Shown here piece after piece: positions 15,216 to 22,415 of a stretch of DNA of 23,397 bases. A program made the translations under genes and the position numbers. Under the pieces are notes generated by a model. The model saw only the letters and a list, made by a program, of their open reading frames with translations, had not been told where the DNA came from and ran no database searches. Source of the stretch: a virus; the IMG/VR virus record IMGVR_UViG_3300035665_000249, positions 1 through 23,397 of that record; one strand, 5' to 3'. Each line of letters opens with the position of its first letter. The stretch's first letter is position 1.

Positions 15216-15764
15216 AGGTGCAGCAGCTGGCGCGCTCTTACCGGCCACCACGCCAAAGTCACTGGCAGCCGATGGTTTTGCACCACCCAGCGAATCACCC
15301 TTGGCCAAAAGCATGATGTTGTTCAAACCATACGACACGCCTTTGTTGCCTGCCTGGTCATAAGCATAAGCATTCAAAGACACGCGGCCATAGTCACCAG
15401 ACACAATATCTTGTGATCCAAGAATGTCATGGCCATGGGCATCCACTGCACCAGGCTTGTTGGTGCTTTTGGTATTGAAAAAGTAATGCCCTGCATACTC
15501 TGGCCCCAGTGGTGATCCATCGGATTTGACTTCTGTATCGCCATCACGCAAGGGATTGCGCACAGTCTTGGGAATCTTGTCCCCGAACTTGGCGGTCAAT
15601 GCGGCCTTGGCTGCCGCTTTCAATTGGTTCACAGTTTCGGTGTCTGTCTTTGGGACAAGCACTTGCGTTGAGAACTCTTCTTTCCCGTTCATTTCATTCT
15701 TACGCGCAGTCAAAGCGCTGAAGTATGAGAAACGAACTTTTCCAGTTACGACTCTAGTTGACAT
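15195..15764 (-). CDS. Single-stranded DNA-binding protein (DUF2815 / Enc34-type)
   Basis: The 189 residues match the OB-fold phage SSB group once called DUF2815, with VVTGKVRFSYFSALTARKNE near the start and a KFGDKIPKTVRNPLRDGD segment. It also has HYFFNTKSTNKPGAVD, SGDYGRVSLNAYAYDQAGNKGVSYGLNNI and a Gly/Ala/Pro-rich linker. It ends in the acidic-aromatic tail SIDNDW, which in other SSBs recruits replication partners. AAAAGGAAAAAACC lies before its ATG. It is transcribed opposite to the rest of the replication genes. Confidence 0.8.
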   Translation of the reverse strand: MSTRVVTGKVRFSYFSALTARKNEMNGKEEFSTQVLVPKTDTETVNQLKAAAKAALTAKFGDKIPKTVRNPLRDGDTEVKSDGSPLGPEYAGHYFFNTKSTNKPGAVDAHGHDILGSQDIVSGDYGRVSLNAYAYDQAGNKGVSYGLNNIMLLAKGDSLGGAKPSAASDFGVVAGKSAPAAAPSIDNDW

Positions 15765-15795
15765 GGTTTTTTCCTTTTAAGGGTTTACGAGGTTT

Positions 15796-15826
15796 AACGA
15801 TTTATCGTTTTCTGCGTTTGCAGAAA
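15796..15826. promoter_or_regulatory. Two palindromes in the SSB-helicase divergent region
   Basis: AACGATTTATCGTT (15796-15809) is a perfect palindrome with 2-base centre, and TTTCTGCGTTTGCAGAAA (15809-15826) has 7-base arms and a 4-base centre. They touch each other and end exactly at the -35 of the rightward promoter. The CAGAAA/TTTCTG half-site also occurs in the palindrome at 14941-14959, in the opposite arrangement. Regulator binding is inferred. Confidence 0.5.
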
Positions 15827-15855
15827 TTGCACTTTAGCACAAATGCAGATATGAT
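15827..15855 (+). promoter_or_regulatory. Predicted sigma-70 promoter for the replication genes
   Basis: TTGCAC (15827-15832) and TATGAT (15850-15855) are separated by 17 bases, close to consensus. The helicase ATG is at 15884 with GAGGAAA upstream. It probably drives the rightward replication block. Confidence 0.6.
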
Positions 15856-15883
15856 CGCAACAACTTAAAACGAGGAAACCGAA

Positions 15884-17110
15884 ATGCAACTATTCCCCCA
15901 TCAGCAAGAGGCCAAGCTCTTCTTGCTGTCCAGGCGCAGGGCCATACTGGCCGACCAGCCACGGGTTGGCAAGACGCTACCCACAGCAGCTGCTGCACTT
16001 GAAAACCTACCGGCCCTCATCGTTTGCCCAGCCATTGCTAAGACAGTCTGGGAGTCTGCATTTGCCAAGCTCGCGCCCAAGACTTCAGTCCATGTGGTCA
16101 ATGGAAAACGCGAGGCTTCAGAGGTAAACAGCGCAGATATCACCATCATCAACTACGATGTTTTGCAATATGCACAAACAGATTTGGACAGATATAACAC
16201 TCTAGTTTTGGATGAGTGCCACAGAATTAAGAATCCAAAGGCCCAAAGAACCAAGGCTGCCATGCTGGCCATGAAGAAAGTGGACCATGTCTATGCATTG
16301 TCTGGCACACCAATTCCAAATCGGCCCATCGAGCTGTGGCCCATTCTGCACGGCCTTGGCATTTACCGAGGCGGCTGGTTTGACTTTGCGGCCAGATACG
16401 CAAAGATGTGGAACGCGCCATGGGGCTTGGATACCAGTGGCGCGTCTAACCTAGTCGAACTCAAAGAGCTGATGAAGCCCCATGTGCTGCGCAGAAAGAA
16501 GGAAAACATCTTCAAAGACTACAAAGACCCACAAGTCAGTCTGATCACCTTTGATCTACCCAATGACAAGCGAGAGCAAGCCTTTGATGCCGATGCCTTG
16601 ATGGCCAACCCCAACGCGCTCATGGCCTTTGAGGGTTTGGCCGAGATTATGCGGGAAGCTGGGATGCGCAAGGTTAAGGCCGCCAGTGAATTCATTGATG
16701 ACTTGCTCCAGGCCGATGAGCCAGTGGTGGTATTTGCGCATCACAAGGATGTAGTGGCCGAGCTGGAGAAGCTGTTAATGGTCCACAACCCCGTGATAGT
16801 AGTGGGTGACACTACAAGGGCCAAGCGCGACCAGGCGCTCAAAGACTTTCAGTCTGGCCAGACCAAATGCATCATTGGCAACATTGCCGCCATGTCTGAA
16901 GGTGTGGACCTATCCGCTGCCGACACGATTGTCTTTGTCGAATGCACTTGGTCCACATCAGCACTGGAGCAGGCATCAAGCCGAGTGGAGAACATCAACA
17001 AGTCAGGCATTCCACCCATCATCTACATTTTGACCATCAAAGCCAGCTTGGACCACAATGTCTTGGCCAAAGTGCTAAAGAAGCTCAATGTCGTCAACCA
17101 AATTATTTAA
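15884..17110 (+). CDS. SNF2-family DNA helicase/translocase
   Basis: The 408 residues contain an ordered superfamily 2 motif set: LFPHQ near the start (Q-motif-like), a Walker A variant DQPRVGKT (24-31), LVLDECHRIKN with DECH at 110-113, SGTP (140-143), a GDTTRAKRD...F motif V region and EQASSRVENINK from 362 as motif VI. SNF2 proteins move along double-stranded DNA; phage versions are tied to replication or recombination, but the precise task is unknown. It is short but complete. It is followed by a Cas4-like nuclease, as often in phage replication modules. Confidence 0.85.
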   Translation: MQLFPHQQEAKLFLLSRRRAILADQPRVGKTLPTAAAALENLPALIVCPAIAKTVWESAFAKLAPKTSVHVVNGKREASEVNSADITIINYDVLQYAQTDLDRYNTLVLDECHRIKNPKAQRTKAAMLAMKKVDHVYALSGTPIPNRPIELWPILHGLGIYRGGWFDFAARYAKMWNAPWGLDTSGASNLVELKELMKPHVLRRKKENIFKDYKDPQVSLITFDLPNDKREQAFDADALMANPNALMAFEGLAEIMREAGMRKVKAASEFIDDLLQADEPVVVFAHHKDVVAELEKLLMVHNPVIVVGDTTRAKRDQALKDFQSGQTKCIIGNIAAMSEGVDLSAADTIVFVECTWSTSALEQASSRVENINKSGIPPIIYILTIKASLDHNVLAKVLKKLNVVNQII

Positions 17111-17124
17111 CCCTTGGAGAAACC

Positions 17125-18132
17125 ATGCAACATGAAACCCGTAAACACGCCCGACTCTCAGCATCCAGAACAGACCGCTTCATGTCTTGCCCTGGCTCAT
17201 ACAGGCTTGAATCCCTCATGCCTTACGAGCCAGCAGGCGAAGCCGCTGCCATTGGCACAGCGATTCATGAACTCTCTGAGATCATTCTGCGCGGTGGTGA
17301 GATACCAACCGGAACTGATCCGGACCATCTTTCAATGGCCCAAGGCTATGCCAACTTTGTCAATACTCTGGTCGAGAATCCGCGCAAAAAGCTGATCGAA
17401 GTCAACCTAGATGAAGGTCTGAAGTCTCTGCACCCAGCACTTGGTGGCACGGCTGATGCCATCCTGGTCGATGGGGACCATCTCCATGTCATTGATCTGA
17501 AGACTGGCCGTGTGGCTGTAGATGCCCAAGATAACAAGCAGCTGCTGACCTATGCCCTTGGTGCCATGCGCCAGCTCAAAGCGCCAAGCACCATCACTTG
17601 CACCATGCACATTTTCCAGCCGCGGGTTGGCCACAGCAAGTGGACAGTGTCGGGCAACCGCTTGAACTTGCATGGTGAGCGCTTGAAGTCGGCAGCCGAG
17701 CTGGCGCTCACAGGCGATGCACCCACAAACCCAAGCCCCGATGCCTGCCGATATTGCAAGGCCAAGACCATTTGCCCCAGTATGCGTGAGAAGGTCCAAG
17801 AGGTCGCTAGGAACGATTTTCTGCCAGACACAAGCATTACCCCTGAGATGCTAGACAACGCAGCTCTGGTGGCCGCATGGGCCGATGCAGTGCAGTCTGC
17901 TGCCAAAGACCAATTGACCAATGGCCAAGCAATCACCGGCTGGACCATGCGCGCAGGCCGTAAGACAAAATTTTGGAAAGACGAGGCGCTGGTCATGGAA
18001 GCATTCAAAGACACGCCCACAGCCTGGGAGCTGAAGTCGCCCAGTGCTGTCTTAAAACTCGGTGTCGAGGTCAGCGAAGACCTAGTCGGTGAGAAGCAGG
18101 CTGCGCCAAGTCTTGTCAAGGCGAAGGAATAG
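17125..18132 (+). CDS. Cas4/RecB-like PD-(D/E)XK nuclease with Fe-S cysteines (DUF2800-like)
   Basis: The 335 residues show RecB-family motifs: GTAIHELSE (His 48), GGTADAILVDGDHLHVIDLKTGR with Asp 111 and Asp 124-x-Lys 126, and QLLTYA from 139. Cys 22 together with Cys 208, 211 and 217 (CRYCKAKTIC) fits the iron-sulfur cluster of Cas4/AddB nucleases. It should cut or resect DNA ends for recombination. ATG 17125 is preceded by TTGGAGA; the frame stays open further upstream but that part shadows the helicase gene. Confidence 0.8.
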   Translation: MQHETRKHARLSASRTDRFMSCPGSYRLESLMPYEPAGEAAAIGTAIHELSEIILRGGEIPTGTDPDHLSMAQGYANFVNTLVENPRKKLIEVNLDEGLKSLHPALGGTADAILVDGDHLHVIDLKTGRVAVDAQDNKQLLTYALGAMRQLKAPSTITCTMHIFQPRVGHSKWTVSGNRLNLHGERLKSAAELALTGDAPTNPSPDACRYCKAKTICPSMREKVQEVARNDFLPDTSITPEMLDNAALVAAWADAVQSAAKDQLTNGQAITGWTMRAGRKTKFWKDEALVMEAFKDTPTAWELKSPSAVLKLGVEVSEDLVGEKQAAPSLVKAKE

Positions 18133-18157
18133 AATCACATCCCCTGCCAAAAGAAAA

Positions 18158-18187
18158 GACCTGACAGCGCGTTAACACTGCCAGGTC
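18158..18187. promoter_or_regulatory. Strong inverted repeat upstream of the primase-helicase gene
   Basis: GACCTG and CAG pair with CTG and CAGGTC (one A-C mismatch), with a 10-base loop that contains GTTAAC. No T run follows, so it is not a standard terminator. It may be an operator, an mRNA processing site or a partial terminator between nuclease and primase-helicase. Confidence 0.45.
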
Positions 18188-18242
18188 AAAGGTCAACTCT
18201 CATGGCAACTTACAAATGAAACCCCAACTTAAAGGAATTTCA

Positions 18243-20372
18243 GTGTCAACTATAACTGAAACACCCCTGCCAGATACATTCAGCCAGTCCCAGTCTGTCG
18301 CCTGCAAAATAGGCGCTGTGGCCCCCGATGCGGTGTTCTGCACCTTTGCCTTGCAAGGCTCCAAGAAAATCCCTTACAAGCGATCTGGCCAAGGTGTGGC
18401 ACGGGATACAGACCCAAGCGATCTCTACAACGCTGAAGATGTCTGGACCATGGAGCAAGCGCCTCATGGCCAATATCTTGGCCTAGTCCAGCAGCGCCCT
18501 ATCATCAGCGCATCAGGAAACTATTTGGTTTGCCTTGATGTGGACATGAAGCACGCTAGTGGCCCCACCAACGTGGCCATCCAGCGCATGGCCAAGTATG
18601 TGAAACAAAAGCAGATGCTGACCGAGGTTTCTGTCTCAGGCCGTGGCCGTCATGTTTTCTTATGGGTCCAACCACCCAAAGAATCTGACCTGGTGCTGCC
18701 GAAGTACAAGCTGGGCGGTGGCCAAGAGCTTGAAGTCTTTGGCCTGCCAAACAGTGCAGGCAAGTCAGTCCTACTCAGTGGCAATGCTGTGGTCGGTGAA
18801 TTCCAAGAGGCAATCGATCTTTATGCCTTGCTCCAAGAGTGGGGGATCATCGAGCAGCACCAGTTGCAAGAGCCAAAGCCTGCACCACCCTCACAGTCAT
18901 TTGACTTCACCCAATTAGGGTCAAGGCTGGATGACAGCGATCTTGATCGTGCCATCAAGGCTTTGCACCATATTTCCCCAGACTGTGACTATGACCAGTG
19001 GATTGAACTGGGCCAAGCGCTGCACACAGAATTTGGAGAGGCGGGATTAGGCCCATGGATGACATGGTCCATGGCCGGCAACAAGTTTGCAGGCACAAAA
19101 GACATTGAAGTCCACTGGAAGAGCTTTCACCAGGGCAAAGGTGTTGGCATTGGCACACTGTTCAAGCACGCCAAAGACTGTGGGTGGGAAGCTCCAACTA
19201 AGCAGGCCGAGCGCAAATCAGCGGTGGAAGACTTTGCCGCGGTGATCAATGCGCCAGTCATAGAAGACGCACCAGACCCATCATGGCCAGAACTGACGCT
19301 AGACCTGACCCACCTCAACCCCATCGATTACCTGATCGAAGGTTTCATGGCCCATAGCTTTTTCATCTTGGCCGGTCAGCCTGGCGTGGGAAAGACCACA
19401 GCAGTGCTGTCCATGTGCATGGTCATGGCAGGGTTTAAAGTTGATGGCTGCGAGATTCACGCAAAGAAAAAACGCAAGTCAATCATCGTGACTGAAGATA
19501 GTGACCAGATAATCCGAACATTATTCGCATATTCAAAGCATTACAAGATAAATAATCTAAATGACTGGTTTGTGGTTATTGATGCCAGAAGGTCTAATGT
19601 CAAGGATTTACTCAGACTTGCACATAATATTGAGCGCCATACAGTTAATGGCATTAAGCCATTATTAGTCCTAGACACGGCCAATGCGACTATGGACATT
19701 GACAACGAGAATGACAACTCTGAAGTTGGAGCCTACATTGCCGCCATCAAGCAGACCATCTTCATTCAACAAAAAGCGCCAGTCTGCATCCTGACCCATA
19801 CCAACAAAACTATTAGTCGACAAGACTCCGATGCCATGGCCCGTGGTGCATCAGCATTCACAGGCGATGCAACCCTGACTGGCGTGCTTTTCATGGATGA
19901 GGATAACCAGCGCTACCTAAAACTCACAAAGACGCGCTATGAGCCTCAGTTCAGAGAGATCAAGTTTGACAGCATCACATTCCCAGAAATAGTTATCACC
20001 CCAGCTGGTGATCTGCAAGAGATTATTTGCAGGGTGGCTATTCCAGCCATGTCGTCAGAACAAGACCGGATGGCCGCCAAGCAGTCCCAGCAAGACACCG
20101 CCAAAGAGCAGCGCATCCAAGACAAGTGCGATGAGGTCTGCAACCATGTCCAAGCCATCATCAATGACAAAGGCAGCGTCATTATGCGAAGAGGACCAGG
20201 CAGGCCAGTTGTGCCAAAAGAACTTCAAAACGCCTATCAACTGGATTGGACTGAAATCTTCTCAACTGTAAAAGGCTCAGATGCAGGCTATATCCGCAAG
20301 CATATTGGCACGGCCATCTTCACCAGATTCGCACCAAACGAGCCATTGTCTGGCTGGGTGAGGTTGATGTGA
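18243..20372 (+). CDS. PrimPol-PriCT-helicase replication protein
   Basis: Start GTG 18243 is preferred because AAAGGA lies 6 bases upstream; an in-frame ATG at 18216 has no ribosome site. Counted from that ATG, three domains appear: a primase-polymerase-like part (CLDVDMK with Asp 108 and 110, SGRGRHVFLWV from 141), a PriCT-2-like part (about 240-325), and a RecA/RepA-type ATPase. The ATPase has GQPGVGKTT at 387-395, VTEDSD at 425-430 and Walker B LLVLDT at 483-488. It should prime and unwind DNA at the origin. The C-terminus ends in a region that may bind DNA. The gene ends 4 bases before a block of iteron-like repeats, a layout typical of a replication initiator and its origin. A stretch at about 19500-19680 is AT-richer than its flanks. 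Confidence 0.8.
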   Translation: MSTITETPLPDTFSQSQSVACKIGAVAPDAVFCTFALQGSKKIPYKRSGQGVARDTDPSDLYNAEDVWTMEQAPHGQYLGLVQQRPIISASGNYLVCLDVDMKHASGPTNVAIQRMAKYVKQKQMLTEVSVSGRGRHVFLWVQPPKESDLVLPKYKLGGGQELEVFGLPNSAGKSVLLSGNAVVGEFQEAIDLYALLQEWGIIEQHQLQEPKPAPPSQSFDFTQLGSRLDDSDLDRAIKALHHISPDCDYDQWIELGQALHTEFGEAGLGPWMTWSMAGNKFAGTKDIEVHWKSFHQGKGVGIGTLFKHAKDCGWEAPTKQAERKSAVEDFAAVINAPVIEDAPDPSWPELTLDLTHLNPIDYLIEGFMAHSFFILAGQPGVGKTTAVLSMCMVMAGFKVDGCEIHAKKKRKSIIVTEDSDQIIRTLFAYSKHYKINNLNDWFVVIDARRSNVKDLLRLAHNIERHTVNGIKPLLVLDTANATMDIDNENDNSEVGAYIAAIKQTIFIQQKAPVCILTHTNKTISRQDSDAMARGASAFTGDATLTGVLFMDEDNQRYLKLTKTRYEPQFREIKFDSITFPEIVITPAGDLQEIICRVAIPAMSSEQDRMAAKQSQQDTAKEQRIQDKCDEVCNHVQAIINDKGSVIMRRGPGRPVVPKELQNAYQLDWTEIFSTVKGSDAGYIRKHIGTAIFTRFAPNEPLSGWVRLM

Positions 20373-20612
20373 CCAGTCTAATGCGGAAAGGCGGAACTAA
20401 TACGGAACTAATGCGGAATTCCGTATTAGACAATGGCAGGGATTGTTGGATAAGTGGGGTCATTAGACCCACTTATCCACAGACCAGTCTCGGCTTGGAA
20501 GGTACTTCAGTTTCTAATGCGGAAAGGCGGAAAATTCCTTAAGGGCTTTCCGTATTAGAAACGAGCATTTGATGGTCCAACACAAAGGAAAGTTATGCAC
20601 AGGTTATCCACA
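20373..20612. other. Origin-like region: iteron motifs and DnaA boxes
   Basis: A 12-base motif, (T/A)CTAAT(G/A)CGGAA, occurs at 20377-20388, 20396-20407, 20407-20418 and 20513-20524 (+) and at 20419-20430 and 20548-20559 (-). A 20-base direct repeat starts at 20377 and at 20513. Copies at 20407-20430 form a near-palindrome centred on GAATTC. TTTCTAATGCGGAAAG (20511-20526) is matched at 15 of 16 bases by the inverted copy 20546-20561. A 12-base perfect inverted repeat spans 20447-20479. DnaA boxes TTATCCACA (20473-20481, 20604-20612) and TTATGCACA (20593-20601) are perfect. No gene of usual size lies here. Origin function is inferred. Confidence 0.65.
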
Positions 20613-20915
20613 AATTTAGATTTCATCGAAGATGAGCGCGTTTTCTGCCATCAATGCGCTAATGCGGAAATGGTCGAGCAGCGCCAGTCGATGCCATCAG
20701 AGCAGATGGAAAGACACCGAAAGGTTAACGCCAAACCATTGCAGTGGATGTTTGACCAAGCAAAGGTCAAAGGTGGATGGGCAACAGTCACATGGTCCGA
20801 ACATCAGTGCAGCCAAACTGGACTGGCTGCATTCCCGACCGACGTTAAGCACCGATGCCACCTATTCCAGACCAAACCCTCGGCTGTAAAATCCGAAGAA
20901 TGGTGGTTGACTTAA
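20595..20915 (+). CDS. Cys-rich, possibly zinc-binding small protein
   Basis: The 106 residues include Cys 18, 21, 72 and 88 plus nearby His, a C-x2-C...C-x15-C arrangement that could bind zinc. No family is recognised. AAAGGAAA precedes ATG 20595. Two DnaA boxes cover the start and first codons (20593-20601 and 20604-20612), and a further copy of the iteron-like motif is inside the gene at 20659-20669. Expression may thus be linked to origin occupancy. It overlaps the next gene if that starts at 20900. Confidence 0.55.
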   Translation: MHRLSTNLDFIEDERVFCHQCANAEMVEQRQSMPSEQMERHRKVNAKPLQWMFDQAKVKGGWATVTWSEHQCSQTGLAAFPTDVKHRCHLFQTKPSAVKSEEWWLT

Positions 20916-21268
20916 AACGCAAAAGAAAAAGCATTGAACACATTGACCAGGTCAAAGTGGTCCAACACTTTCGAGCGTTCTATCCAGACATCATCATTGC
21001 AGCAATACCCAACGGAGGCGACAGAACGGCCTCAGAGCGCGTCAGATTGCATTCTGAAGGGGTATTGGCAGGGATGCCTGACCTTTGCGTCTTGGAGCCT
21101 AAAAACGGCTTTCATGCGTTATTTGTGGAAATGAAGACCAAGGCCGGTGTGGTTTCAACCAAGCAAAGCGCTGTAGGTTTGCAGTTAAATGCAAAAGGGT
21201 ATCGAGCAGTGGTCGCCAGATCAGCTGCCGAAGCAATCAAAACAATTGAGGAATATCTGAATGGCTGA
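20900..21268 (+). CDS. VRR-NUC domain nuclease
   Basis: The 122 residues match a stand-alone VRR-NUC protein. They have AIPNGGDR (35-42), LHSEGVLAGMPDL with Asp 61, LFVEMKTKAG with Glu 77 and Lys 79, and a Q residue at 89 followed by a helix and RAVVARSAAEAIKTIEEYL. Such phage proteins belong to the PD-(D/E)XK superfamily and may act on branched DNA, for instance junctions before packaging. An alternative in-frame ATG is at 20855. It overlaps TerS by 8 bases, which ties it to packaging. Confidence 0.85.
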   Translation: MVVDLKRKRKSIEHIDQVKVVQHFRAFYPDIIIAAIPNGGDRTASERVRLHSEGVLAGMPDLCVLEPKNGFHALFVEMKTKAGVVSTKQSAVGLQLNAKGYRAVVARSAAEAIKTIEEYLNG

Positions 21269-21779
21269 ACCAAAACGTAAAGCACAAACACTTGCAGAAG
21301 TGGCCGACAACATTGCCGAAAGGCAGATGGGTCTCAAAGAGCAAGCAGCTCTTGCACGCAAAGAAGCTACTGATGTCAACAAGAAGATTCACGCTGCCGG
21401 TGGCGAAATTACCATCCTAGACAGACTCTCACAAGGAGAAACCATTCTCAGCTTGGCAAGGTCGTTGAAGGTAAGCCACACAGCTTTCTATGATTGGATC
21501 GATAGAGGGGGCGAAGCACGGGCTTCTGCCCTTGCGCGTGCGCGGGCGCGTGGTGGCCGAAGTTTAGCAGAGGAAACGCTAGAAATCGCAGACGCTGCCA
21601 CGCCTCAAGAGGCGCAGGTGGCCAAGCTGAGAGTGGATACAAGGCGCTGGCTGGCCTCTAAGCAGGCTCCAGATGAATATGGTGACAAGCAGCAGCCACT
21701 GGTCAACATCGACCTCGGAAGCATGGCCCTTGATGCCCTGCGCAAGCGCACTGTCGTGTCATTAGACGATTCTGAGTAA
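21261..21779 (+). CDS. terS: Terminase small subunit (Sf6-like)
   Basis: The 172 residues carry a HTH near 58-80 (GETILSLARSLKVSHTAFYDWIDR) and then ARARARGGRSLAEETLEIADAATP...AQVAKLRVDTRRWLASKQAPDEYGDK. That is the characteristic pattern of the Sf6-type small terminase, which recognises packaging sites as a ring. GAGGAA lies upstream of ATG 21261. The large subunit is not directly next but about 1 kb downstream. Confidence 0.85.
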   Translation: MAEPKRKAQTLAEVADNIAERQMGLKEQAALARKEATDVNKKIHAAGGEITILDRLSQGETILSLARSLKVSHTAFYDWIDRGGEARASALARARARGGRSLAEETLEIADAATPQEAQVAKLRVDTRRWLASKQAPDEYGDKQQPLVNIDLGSMALDALRKRTVVSLDDSE

Positions 21780-21827
21780 ATGAATACCGAAGCATTCAGT
21801 CACTTTATACAACGACCATTATGTTAA
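21780..21827 (+). pseudogene. Possible vestigial start of TerL
   Basis: A 15-codon frame starts on the base after the TerS stop. Its product, MNTEAFSHFIQRPLC, aligns position by position with the TerL start MKENVFSQWVERYQP: M, F, S and R identical and A/V, H/Q, F/W, I/V, Q/E conservative. The two DNAs share TTCAGTCA at the same offset from ATG. It could be a duplicated or left-behind 5' end, or chance. Confidence 0.3.
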
Positions 21828-22034
21828 GTGGATAAGTCGTTATCCACAGAATTAAGTGCATCAAAGTATTACAAGCCTACTTATGCACAGGAATCTGTGG
21901 ATAAAGTTGGCCAAAATCTGGGGACAAGTCGGTAGTGGCCAGCTGGCGGTCGGTGGCCGTGACCCCCCCGTGGCCGCTTTGGCGGGGGCGACTGTGGCGG
22001 CACTAAACACCTACAAAAAAAATTTTTAAAAAAA
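21827..22034. other. Second DnaA-box cluster with AT-rich tract
   Basis: The 313 bases between the TerS stop and the gene at 22093 hold no gene of usual size. GTGGATAA/TTATCCAC is an inverted repeat (21828-21847) that includes DnaA box TTATCCACA (21840-21848). TTATGCACA (21881-21889) and its inverse TGTGGATAA (21896-21904) follow. GTGGCC recurs at 21935, 21953 and 21970, and a GC hairpin spans 21965-21988. An A8-T5-A7 tract (22015-22034) could serve as the unwinding element. Origin function is inferred. Confidence 0.55.
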
Positions 22035-22092
22035 GTAACAACTAAGTCAAATTGTGCAAAAATGTCAACTCCACAAACAACGGAGCTAAACC

Positions 22093-22257
22093 ATGAAAAC
22101 GAAGCAGGCAACAATCATCATCAAAGACCAGGAGTGGATTGTGTTAGACACTGATGAGGCTCAAGACAAGAAAGTGTTCTGCAAGCTAATGAGCTTGGAT
22201 GGGACAATTGTCTGGCACACTTGGGTGGACATTAACCAGATCGTGGGGATAATATGA
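22093..22257 (+). CDS. Hypothetical 54-residue protein
   Basis: This starts at ATG 22093 with GGAG 8 bases upstream and ends in an ATGA overlap with the next gene. The product (MKTKQATIIIKDQEWIVLDTDEAQ...) alternates strand-like and charged stretches and has no known motif. It opens a run of four overlapping small genes between TerS and TerL. Confidence 0.55.
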   Translation: MKTKQATIIIKDQEWIVLDTDEAQDKKVFCKLMSLDGTIVWHTWVDINQIVGII

Positions 22258-22415
22258 ATATCACGTTATTAACTAAAGTCAGGAAGTTATTCTGTGTCGA
22301 TTATGTGCCTAATAGCACGAACAGACATAATCAATTGCAATATATTAAGGCATTAAGAATATTGGGTGATAAGTGGTTAATTCACCCTGATAATAAAGTG
22401 CAGAAAATACAGTGA
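22254..22415 (+). CDS. Hypothetical 53-residue AT-rich gene product
   Basis: ATG 22254 overlaps the previous stop as ATGA, and its own stop overlaps the next GTG. The product is basic (MNITLLTKVRKLFCVDY...). The gene uses many TTA, ATA and AAT codons, unlike the GC-richer neighbours, which suggests a different origin. No family is recognised. Confidence 0.5.
   Translation: MNITLLTKVRKLFCVDYVPNSTNRHNQLQYIKALRILGDKWLIHPDNKVQKIQ

Noticed and set aside
17114-17395. 93-codon plus frame overlapping the nuclease start
   Set aside because: The nuclease frame has domain motifs and a TTGGAGA-ATG start; the other frame is an out-of-frame shadow.
17550-18119. 189-codon minus-strand frame
   Set aside because: It is antisense to the Cas4-like nuclease, whose motifs and Cys residues are clear; the minus product has no recognisable motif.
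20511-20561. Rho-independent terminator from the long inverted repeat
   Set aside because: The spacer is 19 bases, the arms are AT-containing and no T run follows; the arms match the repeated origin motif, so a binding-site role fits better.
21965-21988. GC-rich hairpin as TerS terminator
   Set aside because: It lies almost 190 bases after TerS and is not followed by a T run; it is treated as part of the origin-like block.
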